Of a stretch of 64,000 nt of DNA, positions 23,717-34,844 are shown piece by piece. The notes beneath the pieces are model-generated. The model was not told where the DNA came from, ran no database searches, and saw only the letters and a list, made by a program, of their open reading frames with translations. Both the position numbers and the translations under genes were made by a program. Source of the stretch: Myrica gale (Eukaryota > Streptophyta > Magnoliopsida > Fagales > Myricaceae); contig OZ005607.1 in the NCBI GenBank assembly GCA_963930655.1, positions 10,184,874-10,248,873 on the forward strand, written 5' to 3'. Within the stretch, counting starts at the first letter, position 1, and each line of letters opens with the position of its first letter.

Positions 23717-24232
23717 CTATATCAGACTGTCGTCCTCATCATTGTCTTCAACATCATCATCCTCATCTTGCACTTCTGGGACATCATGTGTTCCTAGTTG
23801 TGTCCTTTTGGACCACACGCCATCTAAGTAAAACACTTGAGAAACATCTGTGGCTAAAGCAAATAGACCGTCTTCATACCACTTACGCATGGTGTTAACT
23901 GATGTAAAATGGTTGTCCTCTCGCAGCCCTTCATCACTATCGACATCCCACCAATCACACTTGAACACATACACTCTGTAAGCCTTCAAATATCGTAACG
24001 CCAAAATTTCCACAATTACCCCATAGTAATCGAGGTCTCTACCCCCATAGCTACCTGGACAAATAACTCCACTATTTTAGGTTTTACGACATTGCTTGCG
24101 CTGGCAGGTATGGAATCTTGTCCCGTTCACGATGCAACCGGAATATCGATCAGCCCCTCGGTCAGGCCCACGAGCCAATACATACAACTCATCTGTTACT
24201 TGATTGGGGTGATCTATCCGTAATCGTTGAAT
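23717..24232 (-). pseudogene. TNPD-like transposase, C-terminal exon only (DUF4216)
   Basis: The exon opens after an acceptor (atggttag) and reads QVTDELYVLARGPDRGADRY, GCIVNGTRFHT, then LDYYGVIVEILALRY, VFKCDWWDVDSDEG, SVNTMRKWYEDG and VSQVFYLDG. This is the DUF4216 C-terminal block of plant CACTA transposases. An in-frame TAA sits at 24077-24079. Beyond its end, another frame on the same strand (about 23590-23352) is strongly Asp/Glu-rich (DDEGDDDDDGDNDN), like the acidic tail of these proteins, so a frameshift separates the two. The upstream Transposase_21 catalytic domain is absent: the next 900 bp upstream are non-coding motif-rich DNA. Confidence 0.8.
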
Positions 24233-24399
24233 CTAACCATGCAAAATGTTAGTGTATAGAGTAATCTATTCGTAATAGTAGGTACATTAAATGAAGATGA
24301 AATTTAAAAAATATTAGTGTACATCTGATAAACATATGGTAGGTACATCGTAGTAACATAATGAGCTTAACACACATTACCATAACAAGTAATTCAATG

Positions 24400-24960
24400 T
24401 GAATATAAAGTTCAAACTAAAATATATACGTTGGCACTAGTCATCCCTTCGTTCGCACTCTCCTAATCACATTCGCACTTCCATATACCAGTTCAGACTA
24501 AAAATGTCGGGAACAAAATTAGAGCGGTCACGTAAAAGTCAAATAAAATACATGTTCGCACTATCACATTTGCACGTGCGCACATAAGTTAACGTAGTGT
24601 GGACTACATAGCAGGAGACGGCATGCGACAATTAAAATTATCAGTTCAAGCTGGGTACCGAATTCATGTGATGAAGTGCGAACCTTACGCAAAGTACTCC
24701 GAAAGGCTAAAACAGAAGTTCGAACGGTTAAGTACGACATCGTTTTGATGTTTACTTCCATATAACCACGTGTAATTTAACGTGGGGGGAGGAATCCAAC
24801 GGGACAAAATGATGTAGTTTGAACTCTAACTGTGTTATTGTTCGAACTAGAGAAATGATAGTTGGGACGTAAATCCTAGAGTTCACAGTGAGTTAGAGTA
24901 AGTGCGGACTTAAATGTTCCAGTTGAAACTAAGTACGCACCAGTTTCTCTCAAACTCCCA
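24400..24960. repeat. Internal block of the CACTA 10-mer motif
   Basis: Copies of the same AGTTCGAACT-type motif found at the element ends reappear here (gttcgcact, cagttcagact, agttcgaac, gtttgaactc, gttcgaacta), between the TNPD-like exon and the next gene. Motif arrays normally sit subterminally. Their presence in the interior fits an internal deletion that fused a terminal region to the body, or a nested CACTA end. Confidence 0.55.
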
Positions 24961-25174
24961 CAATATCAACAATGTTTACAAATTTTATGTGTTCATAGGT
25001 TAAAATTGTAACATAAACATAAAGATAACAATTGGAGCTGAGACAAAAATGTACATAAAGAAGTGCCAATCATATCCAAAATAAGTACAAAATAAACATC
25101 ATCAAAGTGTCCAAAATAACACAATCCTAAAATAAGTACATAACCCAAAAAGAAGACATAAAATAAAAACTGGA

Positions 25175-26451
25175 CTACTCAAGTGAATCAACCGTCATCT
25201 GCATCGCATCGACTGAACCGCTAAGGTTCTCCACCTTGTTTCCCAACTGATCTATCATGTCCTGCTGCCGATCAAACCTCTGTCTAGCAAGATCCTCAAG
25301 CCGACCAAAGCATTTAAGAAGCTCGGTGGCCTAGGCGGGTCGAGCTGCTTCGTTTACCGCTCCCTTGTCCAGTTTGAGCTGCGATCTGCTCTTCCTCAAA
25401 TTCTCTAGGCAGATTGGACCAGGAGGCTTTTGCATATCCTCCCCAACATGTGAAGGGACCTCAGCAGCATCTAAGAAGTTTTTCAAGAGGAGGTCGTAAC
25501 GAACACCACTAACCTTTAAGGAATCTGCTTCCTTCATGATATTCCGAAAGATCAGTGATGGGAGGTCCACGAGGACCCCCCTCACAATGTAGGCCATGAG
25601 TTTCGATCTCTCGAAGCTCGCCTCACTGATGCGCCGACGAGGGTCAATATTGTATGCGACTATCAAGTGTAGCATTCTAAAAAATTCTGTCATGGCACTG
25701 TGAGGGATGTTCGACAAGTGTTCTTGGACTTCCTCCTTCGCAGTCAGAAGCTTGTACAGCTCACTATTAGATACCATCGGACAATTAGGTACCTCCTCCT
25801 CTCGGTCGGGGTACGAAGGGCCCTCAGGTCGGACAATACCCAAAAATTCGCTGATCTTGTCGGCCGAGAATATAACCGACACCCCCCTCAGGGTGATGTC
25901 GTACGACGCCTGCAAAGAAAGAAGATGTTAGAAAAAAGGGCATGGTAACGCTTAAAAATATATCATTCACCAACCTACAATTACACTGGAAAATCCAACA
26001 CAACCAAAGATATATTACTATTCTATAAATAACTTCCACTCTTAATTAATAAGTTATTTATCCAGTCTACCACTATTTTCCAAAGAAATTCCAGCAACTA
26101 AAATATATTGCAACCGCAATCAGATTTATGTTAACTTAAACCAAAGTCAATTATTTCTATAATGATTACTTGGACCGGATCTCGCTCCAAGAAGCATTAG
26201 TAGAACTCAGATACAAGGGTCGCACAGACTAACCCTGTCTCCTCGCAAATGGGATTCCACCCCCGCTGCGTAAAAATATAAGAGAGGGTATGCCCCTCAA
26301 ATGTTAAATCCTCAAGATCCTGCAAGTATGCCTCTCGCTCCATGTTCACGGCACGTGCCTCCATGAGCTTCCGACGATGTTCCAAAGTACGCAGCGGCGG
26401 GGGTGGCGGCGAGGGCTCTCGGGATAACCTTGGTTTGACTCGTCGTGCCAT
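25175..26451 (-). pseudogene. CACTA-borne gene with plant-transposon domain (Transposase_32-like)
   Basis: Exon 1 starts at 26451 with MARRVKPRLSREPSPPPPP and includes MEREAYLQDLEDLTFEGH and an EFY motif, then an in-frame TAA at 26197-26199. The frame continues as FLERDPVQ to a donor at about 26172. Exon 2 begins at 25909 (ASYDITLRGVSVIFSADKI) and contains NIDPRRRISEASFERSKLMA. The TLRGVSVIFSADKISEFLG stretch is typical of the putative plant transposon protein domain found in many plant mobile elements. A second in-frame stop, TAG at 25331-25333, is followed by an open coiled-coil tail (RQQDMIDQLGNKVENL) to the true stop at 25175-25177. The function of this domain is not known; two nonsense codons mark it as decayed. 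Confidence 0.65.
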
Positions 26452-26469
26452 TTTCAGATTTAGTAACAA

Positions 26470-28646
26470 GCTATCTGCTAAGAAAAGAGATAAATTAATT
26501 CATATAAGTTTGAACTAAGAATGTAAACAGTTAGAACTAAAAAATGAAAAGTATGAACTAAAACAAATAAGGTTTAAACAATTAAGACGGAGTGGGAACA
26601 TAACCCATCAAGTTGAAACACAAGTGCACACCAGTTTGAACTGAGCTACAACAGAAAGACAATAGCAGTTTCAACTAAGGAAAATGAACCAGTTACTTTT
26701 TGAACTTAATAGTATAAATTTGAACTATGATCTTAAACTCCTCGTTATGGTTTGAACTGAACAACAACAGTCCAAACTATATGAGTTAAGTTAGAACAAA
26801 ATTATTCAAGTTTGAATTTAAGTATTATATGTTTCAACTAAAGACTTTGAAGGTTACTACTGAAACAAGAATAATCAAAACTTTAAAAGAAAGTTTGAAC
26901 TTAAACCAAGAAGTATGAACAGAAAAAAGGTTATGAACGTTTTCACAGAAAATAAACTAGAGTTTCAACAGAGAAAAAACAATTACCAACACTCAATCTA
27001 TTTTCAATCAAATTTAAACAATTCTATATAAAGGACAAAGAAATCACTTATCATATAACCTCCAATAATTAGCTTCATATTTAAATAAAAAATAAAATGG
27101 CCAATGTGGGCGTAATTGAAGTTTCTGACTATTGTTGTCTCTGGTACAGTTTGAACTACAATAGCTCTAAGTTTGAACTTGAATCGAGTATAAATGAACT
27201 TTAAGTTTGAATAGAAAACTATATCTGAACTAAATGAATACTATGTTGGAAGTAACACTATTTGGTTTCAACTATGTCAAAATGAGCAAATTCCATTTTC
27301 AACTGTAAAGATGGAGTTTGAACAACTCCAGATGGTTTGAACATACAAATATAGGGTTCAAACAACCTCGAAACAGGTTTCAACAGGAACAATGGAGGCA
27401 AATATATGTTGGAACTTACAGGGCCAGTTCGCACCGTCCACACTGCAAAACCATGGCTGGCAGTCAACGCAAATCACCGCCAAATGTAGGCAAAATGCTG
27501 TCCAACAACCATTAACTACCCTTTTCACCAAACAACAACATCATAACAACCCAAAATCAACCAAACCTAAGCCAAAAACTACCCTTTTCACCGCCAAAAT
27601 AACCGTCAAACAATAACAAAACAAATCGAATTTTTAAACTACAAAACTCCAAAATCTGTTAAAAAAAAGGGGAGAGAGAGATTACGAGGGTGGAGTACAG
27701 TGCAGAACGCGACGGAAAGGAGTCGCTGACGGCAGCGACAAGCTGAGGAAGACGGTGGAACACATCGAGAGAGAGGAAGAAATTTTTGTGACGTTTCTGC
27801 CTCTGTAGATTGTGTCCAAATGCCGTTGTTTCTTTTTTATATATATTACCCCTAGTGCGGACTTGGAGATAAGACGTTTGGACACGAAAGACAAGATATC
27901 TGTCCATATGCATGTATCTGCTAAAGGCACTACCTTTCCCACGTTTGCACTCCCGAACACAAGTTAGCACATTTATCCCTATTACATATGTTGCAACGGA
28001 CGTAATATTAGTTCGGATTTACCTGACGCATTAAATGAAGGGTCACATTACTTCGCTTCGATCTGCTACGTCTGCAGAGTTAGAACTACATAGAAGCTCA
28101 TTCGGACTGTTTTAAATATATCAAATTTTAGACAGGTTTTGAACATGTGGAGTTTTAACGGTCAAATCTCATATTAGTTCGAACTTATATATATGAAGTG
28201 CGCACGTCGGACGTATGTGCCAACGTTGTTCCTGATAGTCCTAACGTGAACATTATTGGGACGCTTTTCTACTGTCCCAAACCTTAGATCCGAACTTCAT
28301 TCATAGTAGTTGGAACTTATTTCTTTGTTGGGATGGTCTTTAACCGTCCCAAAAAGGTAGTTCGAACTAACGTAAATATGTTGGAACTTGCTGTATTTTT
28401 GGGATGAAACGTTGTCGTCCCAAGTTTCTTCCCGCCAAATTCTCGCCATTTTATTTGGGACGAATGCTGAAAATCCGTCCCTAAAGCCCTATCTTTAGGG
28501 ACGGAAAGAGGAACCGTCCCTAAAGACATGGTTTGACACCCCTTTTGGGACGGTTCTTTTTTTGCGTCCCAAAAGGGGCCCTTTAGGGACGGTTTTGTGT
28601 CCGTCCCAAACAAAAACCGTCCCTAAAGGCAATTTTTCTTGTAGTG
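26470..28646. repeat. CACTA right subterminal array and terminus
   Basis: From about 26500 to 27470 and again from 27990 to 28400, variants of agtttgaact and agttcgaac recur. From 28455 to 28630 at least six CCGTCCC or GGGACGG blocks alternate (aaatccgtccctaaagccc, tttagggacgg, ttttgggacgg), giving a terminal segment able to fold on itself. The array here is longer and more diverged toward AGTTTGAACT than on the left. No gene was recognised between the array blocks; an open frame at 27659-27970 on the minus strand has no identifiable domain. Confidence 0.6.
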
Positions 28647-28649
28647 CTT

Positions 28650-29770
28650 GATTCGCATCCACATTACGGTAATGGTCATGGTGTAAATAATTAGAGCTAA
28701 AACATCAACCCAAAAGGAGTTTCCTTGAAGTATCTTCCAAGCAAGCAGCTTGAACCTCTTTAAAATCCTTCAAACCCACTTAATGCCCCCTCTATATAAG
28801 GCTTGAAGACTTTTCCCTAAGATAACCATTTGTTTTTCAGGTTTCCATTGAAATGTTCCAAACAAACTTCACACATAACCTGAAAATTTGAGAGATAACA
28901 ATCTTTGTAACCTTCACAAAAAGAAAGAAGATACAGCGGCATAGACAAAAGTACATGACGCAAAAGCACTAAATATTTTCCTTCACCAAAAAGCAACTTC
29001 CATTCCAATAAAAAAAATTTATCTTGAAAGTTTTCGAAAGAGATCAGGTGACATCTTGAACTTAGTTAACTAACACACAAAGGCTTACTCAAGAATCAAC
29101 AAGCACGTTGAGAAGCCCCTACCTTTGCTAAAACAAATAAAGAAGACTTCTCACGATTAATTAATTGGCCATAAACCTTCTCATATATCTCCAAGACATA
29201 ACATATTTCAAGGCTCGAGTGAATCCATTGGATAAGATCAACATCATTGGCATACATGAGGTGAGAGACATAAATGACACCATGAGGCATTGAGAAACCA
29301 TAAATTCGGCTAGATTCAAAATTTCTTTTGAGCTGATGAGAAAGAATTTTCGTGCTAAGATAAAAAGATAAGGGGAGAGATGATCCCTTTGACGAACACC
29401 CCAATCGAGAAAGCCTGAAAAAACTCCAACCATTACCATTCATTAAAATAGAGAAATTTGGAGTTGAAATATATCTTCAAATCAAGTTAGAAAAGATAGG
29501 AGAGGAGCCAAAAGCCGCTAAAACATCTATCAAATAATGTCAATGAACTCAATCAAATGCTTTAACCATGTCAAGTTTAATCATGATGTTAGTGCCAATC
29601 ACTTTATTACCAAGGCTTTGAAGCAACTCTTGGGTAATAGAAATATTATCTAGAATATATAAGAGGACATCAAAACCTTCGGCAGCTCAGTCCCTGAAAA
29701 AAATTCTCTAGCTGCTTTTACTGACTGGTGTTTTGAGCCATCTTGGTGGCCTGCTTTATCTATAGAAGTA
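28650..29770 (-). pseudogene. LINE reverse transcriptase remnant, right of CACTA insertion
   Basis: From high to low coordinates the minus strand encodes the start of the RT region (FFSGTELPKVLMSSYI), a gap, then ISITQELLQSLGNKV, the RT motif A KLDMVKAFD, VHWHYLIDVLAAFG, LSPYLFILA, a decayed YADD-like site (LMYANDVDLI), GQLINREKSSLF, and FGEGKYLVLLRHVLLSMPLY. This is the plant L1-type LINE order, with internal deletion and frameshifts. It runs to the CACTA right end and resumes at 20172. Confidence 0.8.
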
Positions 29771-31129
29771 TTTGCTTAGAAAAAAAAAAGGAAAAAAACA
29801 CATACAAATTGTAGGCGGACTTTTTTTTTCATTACCACAATAATTAGTTGCTTAGATTACCTGTTAGTTGTTAATATTTGATTAGCATTAATGCTTGTTA
29901 GGACTCGTTTATGACTCGTTTTAGATCAGTAAGTCAGAGGTGATTTTTATCTTCATTTCTTGTAAAATTTTAATTATAAGGTGTTTCTAATCATGAATAG
30001 TAATTATCAATAAATTTTTTATGATGCAAATAATTATTTTTTAGAGAGACTACTATAAGTGGTCTATTTAATTCACCGAATTAATTAATCCCTTTGGGAG
30101 CCTCATTTATTTGAAGAAATCAACGTTATTACGGGTTATATACATGTAAGTACAACTTCAATATTTCAGCCAAATTACTAGCTAATACAAGCAAAGGATT
30201 TACCTTGGTCCATCTCTAAATTAGTTTAAACTTAAATATGCTTTTGACTTCTCTAAAGCTTGATTCTGTGGGGATATTGGTTACAATTTCGCGTGTGACA
30301 TGAATTACTCCTGCATTTAATTGATGAACATTGATCGTCGATATTGGCATATAGAGGAGTGAGAATTTGACATGGATCTAAGTTTCTAACAGGTGCTTTA
30401 TGTCAGTTCCCGTAAATCTCCACATCAAATGTCAGTTTCAATTTACAAAATTCAGTTCACCGAAAACTCTAGATTCGGTGGGAAGTTGACAAACAACAAT
30501 TGACAGAGAAAGATGTGGCAAAGCCCTTTAAGATAAGGCATATCAAGCATTATAGTCCCTTTCACGTGAAAAGGAAAAGAATAAACCCTGAGATGGAAAC
30601 TAAGGTCTGTCTGACCTTGAATATAAGAGCAGGCTGCGGCTAGGGTCAACTTCAAAATACTTATCTGAGAGCTTGAGTTAGGTTTCTGCCATCTAATCAT
30701 CTAGCGCCATTGTGGAATGTTGACGAACAAAATGCGATCTGCTATTAATTTCCACGAAAAAGACCTTGATAGGCAGGTTTTGCTTGGACTTCAAACAAAA
30801 TTGCAGCTACATGTCGCTGCATATCTTTATGCGTGCTGCTGACCTATGTGGCTGAAACCAGAGTTCAAAGTGCCTTAGCGACTACTTTCTTGTAATTGGT
30901 AGCTAGGCTACGATTATGCACTTTGGGCCTTGGTGCATGCACCAATAATGAAGGTGATTGTGGTCGGAATAGATCTCATGCAAACATTTTTCCTACAAGA
31001 GAGAGAAAGAAAAGGAAAGGAAATAGATTGGCTAGGCTTTTGTTAAGATCATAGCACAACAGCTAGCTAGCACAAGTTAGTACCTCTTGCAATTTTCTGT
31101 AATTATTTGTAATATATATAGAAGTGCTG
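29771..31129. other. Intergenic, no gene seen
   Basis: No supported gene. A reverse-strand open frame at 30452-30700 has no recognisable domain. The stretch separates the LINE relic from the unassigned ORF at 31130-31498. Confidence 0.5.
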
Positions 31130-31498
31130 CTACTTCGGCGCACTTTCATCCAAAGGTAATTGCTGGAAGTGTACGATTTTGGGAAACTCGGCCCTTTCTT
31201 TATCTGTAACTTTACAAGGCAGTACTACTCGCATCTTTTGCTGTACTCGGAGAATTGGTGAGCATAAGATGTATGATCTGAACGAGGCGGCTACCGCACT
31301 ATTTCTTCCCACGCGGACCACCGGTACTGCCAAGTTAGTGCCTTCAGTGTTGGGTGGCACCAGAATATCGAAGTCTAGCTCGTTGCCGGGGGGGCGAGCT
31401 ATGAATTTTGTTACTTCCCAATTGCCTTCATGACATCTGGCATAAAGCTCTACGTTTGTGGCATTAACTTGGGGATTGCTCAGTGGCAACCGTGCCAT
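31130..31498 (-). CDS. Unassigned intronless 122-residue protein
   Basis: A single open frame starts with ATG in tccATGG (the frame is also open five codons upstream, without an ATG) and ends in TAG. I do not recognise the family. The protein has no obvious signal peptide or transmembrane segment. The composition is normal for a folded soluble protein: LYARCHEGNWEVTKFIAR, a hydrophobic core LAVPVVRVGRNSAVAASF, and KMRVVLPCKVTDKERAEF. Cysteines are few and scattered. GC content is higher than the flanks and amino-acid usage is balanced, which supports real coding. Upstream on the minus strand an A/T-rich TATA-like stretch lies near 31905-31915, and the 7-kb copia insertion begins at 31940. It could be the last exon of a longer gene disrupted by that insertion. 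Confidence 0.5.
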   Translation of the reverse strand: MARLPLSNPQVNATNVELYARCHEGNWEVTKFIARPPGNELDFDILVPPNTEGTNLAVPVVRVGRNSAVAASFRSYILCSPILRVQQKMRVVLPCKVTDKERAEFPKIVHFQQLPLDESAPK

Positions 31499-31939
31499 GG
31501 ATTCACAGGACACAAATAACGAAATATGGATGGCATAAAAATTGCTACGGTGAGAATTTAGCTGATCAGTGAACTCAGATCACGTCTGTACTGATCCGTG
31601 ACGGTGATCTAAACTCCCAAGTTCTCGTGAAATATTTAATTGATTAGACTAGAATAATGAAAATGAGGTTGTTCCTTAACAAAACCGATGAAAACTTGAG
31701 CTAAAAGATTCAGAAATATTGAATCGCTAAAGTCCTACTCGCATCTGCCCATCTTTGGGAGAAAGCTGTGGAGAAGTCATGATTTCTTGGTACTGCTGAT
31801 GAAGAAAGTTAAAAAGTTGTCTTTTTGTCAAATCGTCGTTTAATGGCGGTCAAGCATGATCTTTGTATGGGTCGGTGGATGGGGTCTACATTATCATTTT
31901 TTCGGTGTATAAAAAAATAGGCCTCCCGGGGGAGGAAAC

Positions 31940-33203
31940 TGTTGGGATCTCGGGATCGGCGCAGCGGAAGGCACAGGAACGTTGAAATCAGAGCAGTCCA
32001 AGCTTTTCTCCTTCAGATCCACGCACACAGGTTGAGAGAGATAGAATCATATAGAGAGAGAAACTAGAGAGAGAAATCTCATTTCTCATTAATCATCTCC
32101 TTTCTCCTCAAATGAAGTTCTGAGCTATTTATAATGGCTCCCTCAGAACTTCTCCTGTGCATATGCGTGGGATCTTTAGGGATCTCAAATCTCGGCCGTA
32201 GGATCACTATGAAAAACTCTTTTTTCATTAATTCCCTTATATTCTGTATTCCGAATTTATGGGCTTCTACAAATTGTGATCATGTCCATTAACATATCAC
32301 AATTGACCCCCGAGATAGTGAGACTATTTTTCATGAAATCCCTTTTGCTAACAATTATTCGTTTATTTATCCTTCCACCATACTATATTCCACATGAGCT
32401 AATAGGACCGGAATAATATCACTGATTAAGTCCCTAGCTCATATAATTCTTAATTCACAATCTGTAACTCGTTGGACTCTCAAATTGTTTCTAAAACAAT
32501 TTCATAAATAAATATATATAATATATATATTAATTTCGAAAAACATTTTCGCAAACATCCACTGGCCAGTGATTTCTTTTCAAGTCCAACCCTATACAGA
32601 TATGCTGAATATACTGTCTCACAAAGAGACTGGTGGATTCCTTGTTGAGCATTTACACAAGCTCATCCATCATATACAAGACCCAACGTTGTCTGGAATA
32701 TTTGATCTGCGAAAGATCATCACCAAATGACTCAGTCAAAGCACAAGTACACAACAAACAAACCTGCATAAACCTCTCAGGTCTAAGGATACAATAAACT
32801 AATTGTGTTGAATACCTTCTCTACATCAGTGATCACTTCCAGAAGGTATTCATATGCGATCCCGTTCAGTGCATGTACTCTTACAGTGCACTCACTCGTC
32901 TGCTTAAGGTCACTACCCCAATGACGGAGTACATCATCCTATTTAATAGAGGCACAACGAGTGTAGACCTATTTGTACATAAACATGTACCTCGGTCTAG
33001 AACAACGGTCAAGTGAACAAGGAACTGAAAAGTCATACTCCCCGCCTTTGATTCATTAATCATCGGCATGACTTTTCTACAATTTCACTTACCAATATAT
33101 CTGTGTAACATCTCATGTCACAACATTATACCCAATACTAGATAGAATAAATAATTATCTCATAATTATTCTAATAATTGATTTTGAGGGCATATTTCCA
33201 ACA
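31940..33203 (-). repeat. Copia 3' LTR (left copy)
   Basis: 1264 bp, with TG...CA ends (tgttgggatc ... tttccaaca on the plus strand). It contains agagagagaaactagagaga near the U5 side and ttatttataatggctcc that may carry the TATA region. By eye it is identical to 37722-38985; for example the same 62-codon frame occurs in both. Confidence 0.95.
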
Positions 33204-33219
33204 ATCTCCCACTTGCACT
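33204..33219 (-). other. Polypurine tract of copia element
   Basis: Minus-strand reading ...gtgcaagtgggagat directly precedes the left LTR start (TGTTGG). This is the usual plus-strand primer position and shows that the element is transcribed on the minus strand. Confidence 0.8.
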
Positions 33220-34840
33220 CAAAACCATTCATCTAGGTATCTCATACCCAGACAGACTCTAAATGTGTCTCAGGCATTTTGAGTCAGCAATCTGGTGAAA
33301 ATGGATCCGCAATGTGCTAGGTTGATCAAACACCAGCTATCACGATATCCTTTCAATTCACCATATCTTGTATTTTCTTTCTATGTGCTTTGCCTTCAGT
33401 GCTGGAGTCAGCAGTGGTATTCTGCTTACAACTCTTGCAACTCCATGCACAGTTACCCAATGTATACACGCAAGTTCAAAAATGATCAAGTATCATTAAC
33501 TGAACTTGTGCATCTCTAGACAGTCTCCGCAAATTCTCAACCTTCAACACCAGAAAAATAGTGTTCAGTACTTCTCAAGTATTTGAGAATATGCTTAACC
33601 ACTGTCCAACTACAGGGCCCATGTCAAAATAATATCTACTTACAATGCTAACTGCGTGACTAATATCTGGCCTTATCTTTCTCCTCTTGGAAAGATGAAT
33701 CTTATACCCAAAGGATACAATCCTTCTTCGGTATTCTGTAAAGCATTGCCAATATTTGTCCATGTAGTCCCAAAAACCTATTCTCTCGGTTTTCAAACAA
33801 TTTGGGTCCAAGAATGTGGAACACTTCCAAAGGTCTTTGACTTGAAAATTATGGTTCACCAACCATCTTTTTCATGGATGACATCCTCCCGACATCATTC
33901 TCATAAGTAGCATATTACTGACATAAATAAGTAGAAACATCACTAAACTCCCACTGACTTCTTGCCCACACAAGGCTAATCCATATTTCGTGAGAAATCA
34001 AACGATTTGATCATCTCATCTACATGGATTCTCAGCTAACGCTCCAGAGTTCTAAACTCTTCAGTAGGTTTGGTAACATCTCTTTTCTATTGATCTCATC
34101 TGCCTTTAGTATTGGCTCAGCTGACTGTTTCATCAAGAACTGTCACGCTTTCGCCTTCACTTAGGCCGTACTCCTTTTAAAAAATATAATTGTCCTTCTA
34201 ATATTACCTTCTGTTCACTTGGGTTTATCAAATAATACCCAACGAACCATTTTTGGGTCACCTACAAATAACCTTTGATTCCAGCTTCTTCTCATCAAAC
34301 TCTTTGATGCGTGGCTAGACATCAACACATACTCTCAAATGATTTAGACTTGGTCTCACCAATCTATGATTCATAAGGAGTTTTAGGTATTAATTGTGTA
34401 GGTATCCTGTTTACTACATAAACAGCTGCCTCCAAGGCATAATCCCAAAAGTATGCAGGTAATATATATATATATGCTTATCTCCCACTGAACAATATCA
34501 TATAAAGTTCGGCTTTTGTTTTAACCATTCACAGAGTCCACAATTCACTTTTCAAAACATAGACTATCAATAATACCAGAGTTACAAGAAAGACAATCTT
34601 TCAAAACAACAAAAGTCAAAACAAAAGGTCTGGAACATAAAGATAGTCTTCCAAATTTACAACTTAAACTTTCATGGACTCGAGTGAAAAGCTCTAATGG
34701 GGTTCGCTGCAACACTTACACTCGTTTCCATCAGTTTCCTCATCACCATGTTCCTGGGTTTCCTCAAACCCCTGCAATCATATTGCATAAGTGAGAGGTT
34801 GTGTCAACAATTGACACATTAAATTCAATGGACACTCCAT
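33220..34840 (-). pseudogene. Collapsed copia pol remnants
   Basis: Scattered minus-strand pieces in pol order: integrase-end text near 34440 (FGIMPWRQLFM, compare the usual YWDYALETAVYI), RT text near 34040-33960 (RIHVDEMIKSFDF), and RT/RNase H text at 33862-33575 (YKIHLSKRRK, PDISHAVSIVSRYYFDMGP). Stops and frameshifts are frequent and only about 1.6 kb remains of what is normally over 3 kb. No catalytic triad is complete. Confidence 0.6.
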
Positions 34841-34844
34841 TAAA

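Larger units (their letters stand above)
20173..28646 (-). mobile_element. CACTA (En/Spm) element, 8.47 kb, 3-bp TSD
   Basis: The termini are CACTACAAGAATTTTGGGC on the left and, read inward, CACTACAAGAAAAATTGCC on the right. The flanking duplication is ctt. Both ends hold GGGACGG/CCGTCCC inverted motifs that can form nested hairpins, then dense copies of a palindromic 10-mer AGTTCGAACT. Three gene remnants lie inside, all on the minus strand: a gene at 26451-25175, a TNPD-like C-terminal exon at 24232-23717, and a TNPA-like gene at 23217-21185. The DDE catalytic part of TNPD is missing and several stops are present, so the copy is non-autonomous. It sits inside a LINE. Confidence 0.92.

Noticed and set aside
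23424-23831. Plus-strand Ser/Ile-rich frame
   Set aside because: Antisense of the acidic tail of the CACTA transposase.
32881-33069. 62-codon frame found again at 38663-38851
   Set aside because: Lies in the LTR and is duplicated only because the LTRs are identical.
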